In this document: in pieces, positions 16,560 to 24,300 of the stretch
Numbering within the stretch: the stretch's first letter is position 1
How the letters are laid out: the number at the start of each line of letters is the position of its first letter
Made by a program: the position numbers and the translations under genes
Origin: JBHJGM01 sp964405825
GTDB taxonomy: Bacteria; Verrucomicrobiota; Verrucomicrobiia; Opitutales; JBHJGM01
DNA length: 64,000 nucleotides
NCBI GenBank assembly: GCA_964405825.1
Contig: CAYOPI010000009.1
Coordinates: 1-64,000, forward strand
Reading direction: 5' to 3'
Notes under the pieces: generated by a model
Told to the model about the DNA's origin: nothing
Seen by the model: the letters and a program-made list of their open reading frames with translations, nothing else
Database searches by the model: none

Positions 16560-17096
16560 ATGGGCATCATTCTTGGCTTCATTGCCGGGGCGGTCACCGC
16601 TCTGGCCTGCGGGATCGTCTGGGGACAGATCGCGCTGCACTTCAATGCCGAAATCGGCTGGGCCGCCGTGGGCGTGGGCGCCGCGGTCGGCTTTGCCATC
16701 CGGGCCGTCTCGCGCGGGGCCGAACTGCCCCAGCAGCTGCTGGGCGTGGTCTGCGCCATCGGCGGCATCTTTCTGGGCAAGCTCTACGCCTTCAAATACT
16801 TCGTGGAGAGCCTCTACAACGACGAGCTTGGGGCGGGCGTCACGCTGTCGATCCTGAGCCCGGAACTCTACGAAGCCTTCTTTGGCTATTACGCCGAAAT
16901 CGGCATCGAGGGCTTGGGTTTCGACCTTCTGTGGATAGTGCTGGCGGTGGTGGCGGCCTGGCGGATCGCCGGCGCGGTCAGCGGCGATGACTTCGACATG
17001 GACTTGCCGGACCCGGAAGCGGTGCCTCCGACCGCAGCGAATTCGGCCGTGCCGGCCCCCGCGCCCGTGCCGCAAAACGTCCCGCCGAAAATCTAG
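16560..17096 (+). CDS. Small multi-pass membrane protein, unknown function
   Basis: 178 residues starting at ATG 16560, with AAAGGA upstream. Two hydrophobic hairpin segments open the protein (GIILGFIAGAVTALACGIVWG and a Gly/Ala-rich AAVGVGAAVGFAIR). A third (QQLLGVVCAIGGIFLG) and a fourth (LLWIVLAVVAAWRIAGA) follow. The C-terminus is a Pro/Ala tail. Layout and the phrase AIRAVSRG resemble unnamed membrane proteins common in Verrucomicrobiota and Planctomycetes. No enzyme motif was found. It is 79 nt downstream of the phosphorylase-like gene on the same strand. Confidence 0.75.
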   Translation: MGIILGFIAGAVTALACGIVWGQIALHFNAEIGWAAVGVGAAVGFAIRAVSRGAELPQQLLGVVCAIGGIFLGKLYAFKYFVESLYNDELGAGVTLSILSPELYEAFFGYYAEIGIEGLGFDLLWIVLAVVAAWRIAGAVSGDDFDMDLPDPEAVPPTAANSAVPAPAPVPQNVPPKI

Positions 17097-17126
17097 CGAC
17101 TCCAGCGTCTCTTTCGCGCCCGCGCC

Positions 17127-19523
17127 TCACCAGGCCGGGATGACGCCCTGCTCCATCGGATCGGGCTTCTGCACGCCGGGCATGAGCCCCTTGCGTTCGC
17201 GCTCCAGGGCAAAGAGCGAGCTGTAAAGCATCGCCGACGGCCCGATCGTCTGGTGCAGCGTAAACTCGCTGTAAATCTCAGCGAAGTTGCCCCAGACGTC
17301 GCGCCAGCTGCGCCAGAGCGGGAACTTGCGCTGCTGGTCGTCGCGCTGGGGCGGCCCGATGCCGTAGATGCCGATGCCCTTGACGACGGGTCCGCGGAAA
17401 TCGTCGGCGTGGTAGTCGTAGAGGGTGCCGTTGATCTCGGGGCGGCGCGGCGGGTTCAGGCCCATGCCGGTGAGCGAGCATTTGCTCAGTGGGTTGGCGC
17501 CCAGGTGGAAGTCCGCGTTGAGGCTGGCGGCATCGAGGTACTTCTGCTCGCCGGTGAGGAAGTAAGCGTGCAGAAGGTTGTCGGCGTGGTTGGCGCCCTG
17601 AGCGGCTCCCCAGCCCACCGAGTTGGTCTTGCCGTTACCCATCCGGTAGGCCGCCTCGTGTGTGCGGGCCTCGATCTTGTCGGTCTGGGTGAGGAATCGA
17701 TTCTTGAGGTCCTGGGCAAAGGAGAGCGGCTGGTGGCCTTCGGGCAGCGTGTTGGCCGCAACGGCGCGCATGCCCAGACCCCACCAGTAGTTGACGGCCT
17801 TGGGATTGGCCTCAAGCCACTCCCGGTACTGCGCGTCGCCGGTGGTCTTGTAGAGTTCGAGCGCGGCCCAGGCGTTGCTGGAGGGCCAGCTGCCATCGCC
17901 TTTTTTGGCGACGTCCACCCGCATCCTGGGCTGGTTTTCGGGATTGGCGTTCCAGGCTTCGGCCACCTGCGAAGGTTTGTGGTGGATGGAAAACTCAAAG
18001 GCCCGGCGAGCCGCCTCGAGGTGCTTGCGCGCGGCCTGGGCGTCGTAGGGCTCGATGAGACGGGCGTACTTGGCCGCCACCGCCGCGAAGACCGCGCTGG
18101 AGGAGCGCACCGGCGGAATGAGTCCAAAGGGCGGCTGGACGGAGAAGTCCTTCTTTTCGACCTGGAAGTTCTGCGGAAGCGCGTCGCACATATGGATGCG
18201 CCCGAGCGGAATGGAGCCGTCCGGAGCCTGCAGGGCCAGGTGCGCCTTCAAACCCCAGGTGGCCTCGTCGAGGATGTCCGGAACGCCGTTGCCGCTCTCG
18301 GGCAGATCGAGTTCGCCGTCGCCGAGGTTGGAGCCGAGGTTTTCGTAAACGGTGAGGATGTGGTGGGTCGCCGGCAGGTGGTAGGTGAAGCTGTCGAAGT
18401 CGGCCGCGTCGTAGTAGCCGCCGGTGACCTCCAGGACCGGCCCGGTGTAGTCGGTGTGATCGCCCTCGCCTCCGCCATGAGCGCCTTTGGGCGTCCCCTT
18501 CACGATGTGACCGGTCTTGGCGATCTTCAGGTGCCAGGCGTCGCGCTCGGCCCAGGTGTAAGGTTTGCCCAGGCGCTGACCGCTGCGCTGGTGCAGGAAG
18601 CCCCGCATGGTGTGATAGTAGAGGTCGAGCGAGCCCTGACCGCCGACGTGAAAGCTGGCTGAACGCGCCAGTCCCGGAATGCGCACGTGGTACTTGCCGC
18701 GGTCGAGTTCGGAGAGGTTCATCTCGTACACGTCCTCGCCGCTGTGGACGTCGCCCCTGGCCCGCAGAACGATCGTGCCCCGCAGGTCGACGTTGCCGGA
18801 GTCCTCGTTGATGACCTCGAAGGCCCCCCCCTCCCAGGCGCCGAAGTCGACCGCTCCGCCGTCCACGCCAATCCACCATCCCAGATAGGCATAGCGCTGG
18901 GTGGCCACGGCCGAATAGCTGACCTGGTTCACCTTGATGACCGGCGTCAGCGAAGCCTCGACGGCGTAGTTGAGGGTGGTTTCCACGCTCATGCCTTCGG
19001 GCAGGCGCTCGGGATGGACCTTGATGGTGTAACTGTGCCCGCTCTGCAGCGGATGCGGCAGGGACAGGGCGCAGTCGTGGTAGCGGATGGTGTGCACGGC
19101 CAGCGGCCAAAAGCCCTTGCGGTCCATCCAGTTGTGGCCTTCGAAGGTCAGCCGGTGGACGGCCGAGGGCGCGACGGCGTCGCGGTAATTGGGGTCGGTC
19201 CCGCTCTGGATGGTGAAGAAGGAGGTCGCGTCGGCCACGGAGAAGGGGCCCTGCGGCAGGGAGGGATCCTCGCTCGCCCAGCCTCCGACAATGCCCCAGT
19301 CCAGACGGACGTTGACCAGGTCGGGCCGGAGAACCCAGGAGCCGCGCACGCCCTCGACGAGGCCGGTTTCGACGGCTCGGGCAAAGGCTTCGGGGCCCAT
19401 GCGCAGCTGGTTGCCGGTGGCGTTGGGCACCTGGGCACCCAGCGGCAGCGAGCCGAAGGCAAGGACTGCGCCGGCCAGAGCCAGCGCGGACAAACGGGGG
19501 TTATTACGGGAATGCATGGCCAT
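17127..19523 (-). CDS. Exported glycoside hydrolase family 9 enzyme (endoglucanase-like)
   Basis: 798 residues from the ATG at 19523; the open frame extends upstream but a typical signal peptide (RLSALALAGAVLAFGSLPLGAQ) begins here. The middle holds a CelD_N-type Ig-like domain (TPVIKVNQVSYSAVATQRYAYLG). Residues from about 370 carry the GH9 catalytic start GGYYDAADFDSF with the two aspartates. The C-terminal SEFTLHQTIGPSAMLYSS corresponds to the NEVxxxWNAP block and supplies the acid Glu. GH9 enzymes cut beta-1,4-glucans or related chitosan and glucosamine linkages; the true substrate is unknown. A CTTTACGAAACGTC element abuts the start. Confidence 0.87.
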   Translation of the reverse strand: MAMHSRNNPRLSALALAGAVLAFGSLPLGAQVPNATGNQLRMGPEAFARAVETGLVEGVRGSWVLRPDLVNVRLDWGIVGGWASEDPSLPQGPFSVADATSFFTIQSGTDPNYRDAVAPSAVHRLTFEGHNWMDRKGFWPLAVHTIRYHDCALSLPHPLQSGHSYTIKVHPERLPEGMSVETTLNYAVEASLTPVIKVNQVSYSAVATQRYAYLGWWIGVDGGAVDFGAWEGGAFEVINEDSGNVDLRGTIVLRARGDVHSGEDVYEMNLSELDRGKYHVRIPGLARSASFHVGGQGSLDLYYHTMRGFLHQRSGQRLGKPYTWAERDAWHLKIAKTGHIVKGTPKGAHGGGEGDHTDYTGPVLEVTGGYYDAADFDSFTYHLPATHHILTVYENLGSNLGDGELDLPESGNGVPDILDEATWGLKAHLALQAPDGSIPLGRIHMCDALPQNFQVEKKDFSVQPPFGLIPPVRSSSAVFAAVAAKYARLIEPYDAQAARKHLEAARRAFEFSIHHKPSQVAEAWNANPENQPRMRVDVAKKGDGSWPSSNAWAALELYKTTGDAQYREWLEANPKAVNYWWGLGMRAVAANTLPEGHQPLSFAQDLKNRFLTQTDKIEARTHEAAYRMGNGKTNSVGWGAAQGANHADNLLHAYFLTGEQKYLDAASLNADFHLGANPLSKCSLTGMGLNPPRRPEINGTLYDYHADDFRGPVVKGIGIYGIGPPQRDDQQRKFPLWRSWRDVWGNFAEIYSEFTLHQTIGPSAMLYSSLFALERERKGLMPGVQKPDPMEQGVIPAW

Positions 19524-19606
19524 GACGTTTCGTAAAGTTAATCCGTCTGGACCCCCGCCGACAAGCCCGGGTTCCGCAGTTTCTGGGAGACGCGGAGAGG
19601 TCTGGA

Positions 19607-21019
19607 TCAAATCCCCGCCACGTTCGCGAGATTGGACCCCGAAGCGCTCAAGCGCTGGTTGGCGCGGTAAAACGAATCGGAGAAACGGGCTCGGGCCGCC
19701 TCCGAGTCCTCTCCCCCATCCTGTTCCCAGAGGCGGATCTGCCCCGTTGGATGGTAGGTCAGCAGTTGCTCGCCGGCACCTTCGGTCAGCTTTCCGGCAA
19801 AGGCAACGGGTCCGCCAACACTGCCAAGGGGCTCGCCGCTGATGCGCCAAAGGGCCCCGTCCCCCCCGGGCGCGCCCCGCACAAACTCGTGGGCACCGTC
19901 GCCGTCGAGATCCACCGGGAGGGCACGATAGCCACTCCAGCCTACGCTACGGGGTTCGCCGGTCTCCGCATCGAAGTAGAACTCGTCCATCTGTGTATGG
20001 AAGCGTCCGGTCGGTCCACAGGTCTTCTTGCCGATTCGAATCGCCTGGCCCAGCGCCTCCCTGGAAGGTCCCACGCGGGCCACCCAGCCCATATCCATGT
20101 GCCCCGATTCGACCGCGCCCCAGAGGCGCTCCCCCGCCGAATCGTACACGACGACCCGCGGTCCCATCGCGACCCGTCCTCGCTCGGGGAAGTTGTGATT
20201 GGTGTGCTCGGTCTCGCGACAGGTGAAGACGGCCCACGATCCGTCCTGCCGGCGAAACGGCTGCACAATATCCGAATGCCCGTCGTAAGCGTCCCGGTCG
20301 GCACAGAAGACCTCGGTGCCGTCGTCCATTCGCAGGAGGCGTTCACCCCAAAAGAGGCAGTCGGCACCGTCTCCGAACCAGTCCACCACCGGACACATGT
20401 GCGAACCGCGGGCTCCGGGACTGTCGGCGGGAATCGCTGTCTGCCAGCGCGGCGAGAGGTCGGCGTTCCAGCCCTGAAGAAACATCGCGCCATAGGTACC
20501 CTGGGCGGTGACGAGTACCTTTTCGGTGCCGACGTTTCCAGCCACCAGGAAATTTCGATAGGCGTAACTGGGATTCTCGCCGGCGAGGTGAGCCGGCCAG
20601 GGCCATTGGCCGGTCGTCTCGCCCGTCTGCGCGTCCAGCCGCTCGAGCACCCGATGGTGATGCGTAAGCGGGTGCTGCGGATCGTCGTTACCGACAAAGT
20701 AGATCTCGTCCCGGCCATCCCCATCGAGGTCGACAGGCAGAAAGGGGCAGAACCACATACCGGGCACCACGCCGCGCCCCAGATCCCGGGTCCACAGGGT
20801 CTTGCCCTCCACCGTGTGCACCGAGAGCTTGTAGGTGTCCTGCGGGAAGAAGAACATCTCGGGAAACGGATCCACGTCGAAGTCCGCGCAGATCGCGGTG
20901 AAGAAAGCAGAGGGGGCTCCCGGGCCCAGCGACAAGGGTGCCGCCCGGCATTGGCCAATGGCCTGAGCGGTCTCAAAAACCGCCCGCGCTCTGAGCTGAA
21001 AATCCACGCGATGGGTCAA
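19607..21019 (-). CDS. FG-GAP/PL11-like beta-propeller protein, unknown function
   Basis: 470 residues without a clear signal peptide. Repeated calcium-type loops VDLDGDGRDEIYF and VDLDGDGAHEFV, and paired strand patterns with conserved Trp, indicate a beta-propeller related to FG-GAP repeats and to the eight-bladed rhamnogalacturonan lyase (PL11) fold. Proteins of this kind are common in polysaccharide-degrading Verrucomicrobiota and Lentisphaerae and are mostly uncharacterised. It lies 83 nt upstream of the GH9 gene on the same strand, so a shared role in plant or algal polysaccharide use is plausible. Confidence 0.72.
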   Translation of the reverse strand: MTHRVDFQLRARAVFETAQAIGQCRAAPLSLGPGAPSAFFTAICADFDVDPFPEMFFFPQDTYKLSVHTVEGKTLWTRDLGRGVVPGMWFCPFLPVDLDGDGRDEIYFVGNDDPQHPLTHHHRVLERLDAQTGETTGQWPWPAHLAGENPSYAYRNFLVAGNVGTEKVLVTAQGTYGAMFLQGWNADLSPRWQTAIPADSPGARGSHMCPVVDWFGDGADCLFWGERLLRMDDGTEVFCADRDAYDGHSDIVQPFRRQDGSWAVFTCRETEHTNHNFPERGRVAMGPRVVVYDSAGERLWGAVESGHMDMGWVARVGPSREALGQAIRIGKKTCGPTGRFHTQMDEFYFDAETGEPRSVGWSGYRALPVDLDGDGAHEFVRGAPGGDGALWRISGEPLGSVGGPVAFAGKLTEGAGEQLLTYHPTGQIRLWEQDGGEDSEAARARFSDSFYRANQRLSASGSNLANVAGI

Positions 21020-21301
21020 CCAAATCGAGGCCGAGGAAGCAACGTATCGCTTGGTACAACCGTATGGCTCGCAGGCGTGGGAAGACGGGTTGGGTCAGCG
21101 GCCTGCGAAAGCCCGGGAAGAGATGCGCTTCCCGTTGATAGATTGTGGTTTAACGGCGATGAAACACGATTTTCAGTTCGTCAATTGCCCTTGCAGGCAT
21201 CCTCAAGGAGGTGATATTCTTTACCTCAGAAACAGGCCGCGTTTTCTCCACCGCATCGAGGCGCAGCCTGACAGTGTGCCCTTTTCAGTTCTCGTTCGTT
21301 C

Positions 21302-24300
21302 ATGCCCGCATCCACACGTTCTACCAGCCGTGGTGACTTGCTCCCACGGTTCCGTTCCCTCTTCAGCACGGCCACGGCCTTTGTCATCGGTCTGGGCCTC
21401 GGCCTGACGCTCCTCCCGAGCAAGGCATCGGCGCAGCCAGACGTGGTGATCAACCAGAACCTCTATCCAGGCGGCTTTCCCAACGTGACGCAGATTCCGG
21501 GGGCTTACCTGGGCGGACCGGTGCGCCGGATGCAGGGACGCACGGCCGTGCTCTTTTACCACAACGGCTACGTGCTTTCGACGCCCGAGGTGCCCTCCAG
21601 CCTGGGCGGGTCGGACTTCAACATCCGCATCTTCGACCTGTCCAACCTGGGCAACGGCTCCAACGCCGACGCCGCGGGTCATCCCAACGACCGCAACCTC
21701 AACGGGGTGCGGATCGTGGCCGGGGACGACGGGGTGCTGGGCGACGGCTCGGCCGGATTCCAGGCGCACGGTTCGATGAAGAACGGACCGGTGGCGCTTT
21801 CGGGCGCCTGGCGGCAGCGTTTCTGGTTCAACGAGGTGGGCAACAACTGGCACGTCTGGCGCGGGGACAACTGGAGCAACGACTTCCGCAACGAGCTGGG
21901 CTTTGCCAACAACGACCCGGTCGATGAGATCGTCGGGCACATGCACATTCTGGGCAGCCGCGGGGCGCTCTTTTCGCCGTACTACGCGCGGGCCTGGTGG
22001 TCGTATGGTTCGGTCTCCGGCAACGCCGACCTGCTGATCAACGGCCAGCAGGTGGCCGAATGGGACCACCTGGGCCAGACCGGCGTGGTCTCCCACCCCT
22101 TCATCATCGGCAACCTGCTGATCATGGCGGCCGACCAGAGCCGCACGGGCATTGCCACCTACGACATTTCCGACCCGAGCAATCCGGTGCTGCTGGACGT
22201 GCTCAACGAGGGCAACATCGGCAGTTACTGGCCGGAGGTCTGGGGGCACTACGTGGTCTTCGGCAAGCGCGGCGAGGACCACGGGCTGCAGATGGTGGAC
22301 TTCTCCGACCCGAGCGATCTGAAGCTCACGCGCGAGATTCGCACGCCCTACAGCGCGGCCTTTTACCAGCACTTCCAGGACGAGTACTGTTTCTTCGGGC
22401 CCTTCAAGGTCGACATGAACACGGGCGAAATCGTGCTGCAGCTCGACGCCCAGCGGGGCAACAACGACGGCCTGGATTATCCGACCAGCGACCCGCGGCG
22501 CAACCCGACCGAGTACAACCTCAACGGTTCGCAGTCCTCGCTGATTCTGGGTAACCTCTGGCTCAACGGGGGCGCGGGCAACACCCAGGGCATCGCCATC
22601 TGGGCCCACCAGGCCGAGCCCGACACGCGCCCGCCCTTCCCGGCTTACCACATTCCCCGCGACGGGCAGACCAACTACCCCCTGGGCGGCTATCCCCTGA
22701 ACAACCCGATGGGCCCGGCCATCACCGTGCTCATCCACGAGACCCTCGAGTCGTCCACCATCAACAGCCAGACCGTGCAGGTGCGACCCGTCGGCGGCGC
22801 GCAGCTGGACTGCACGCTGAACTTCTCGATGAACGACTTTCTGACGATCGTGCCGCGTGAGCCGCTGCAGCCCAACACGACCTACGAGGTGCGCCTGGCC
22901 GGTATTGAGGACGCCGCCGGCAACGCGATGGAGCCCTACGTTTTCAGCTTCTCCACCGGCAGTTCGGTGGCGGGCAACCAGCCTCCGGTGATCAACGACT
23001 TTGACGCCGACCTGCCGGTGGCCAACCCGAACGACACCGTCACCTTCACCGTGTCGGCGACCGACCCGGAGGGTGAGACGCTCGAGTACAAGTTTGACTA
23101 CGGCCAGGGCAGCGCGAGTTCGGGCTGGCAGCCCGGCAACACCGCCAGCTTTGCCTACGACAGCGTGGGCCGCTTCAACGCGACCGTGCAGGTGCGCGAC
23201 GCCAGCGGCCGTGTCTCCACGATGCGCCGGCCCGTCGGCGTGGTCGAACCGTTCACCGTGCTCAACCACACCCGCAGCACCCCGATCGTCTGCGACGTGG
23301 TCAACGGGCTCTTCATTACCGTCAACCCGGACAACAACTCGGTCACGGCGGTGGACATCAGCACCGAGAGCGTGGTCTACGAGGTACCGGTGGGGCTGGA
23401 CCCGCGTTCGCTGGCCCTGGACGCCATGGGCAACCTCTGGGTGACGTGCTTTGACGGCGACCAGATCGACATTCTCAACGCCGCCACCGGCAGCAAGCTC
23501 AACCAAATCGACCTGAGCTACGGCGACCATCCCTACGGTGTCGCCTCCAGCCCCGACGGGCTGACGATGTACGTCACCCTGCACGGCAGCGGACAGCTCA
23601 AGCGCTTCGACGTGGCCTTCCAGACGGAGACCGGCTCGGTCGACCTGGGCCCGACCGCCCGCGCCATCGCGGTCAAGGGGGACGGTTCGGCGGCCTACGT
23701 CACGCGTTTCATCTCCGAGGGCCTGCACGGGGAGGTGTGGAAGGTCAACCTGAGCACCTTTGCGCTGGAGACCACCATCCCGCTGCTGGTGGACCCGGGC
23801 GTGATCGACCTGGAGACCGGCAACAGCACGACCGAGCAGATCGGCGACAGCGACTTTGGCGGACGCGGGGTGGTCAGCTACCTGGCCAGCATCACGATCT
23901 CCCCCAACGGCCAGAAAGCCTGGGTGACAGGCAACAAGTACAACGTGCAGCGCGGTCTCTTTGCCGACGGCAACCTGCCCAACGAGGTCAACACGGTGCG
24001 CGCGGTCGTCTGCGAGATCGACCTGGCGACGGACTTCGAGAACATCCCCGACCGCCGCGACGTCGACAACAGCGCCTCGCCCAAGGCGGTGGTCTTTTCG
24101 CCCTGGGGCGACTACGCCTTTGTCGCGCTGGAGGGCAACAACCAGGTCGCCGTTTACGACACCCTGAAGGTCTCGGCCAACGCCGGTCTGGCCACGGTCA
24201 CGCGCCTGGGCACGGACCCGACCCCCGAAGGCGAAGGGGTCAACCCGAACTACCCGACCAAGGAAGGCCTGGCGCCGCAGGGGCTGTGCTTTGACCCGCT

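Noticed and set aside
21205..21215. AAGGAGGTGAT, a perfect Shine-Dalgarno-like sequence
   Set aside because: No ATG, GTG or TTG at proper distance follows, and the nearest real start is 87 nt downstream.
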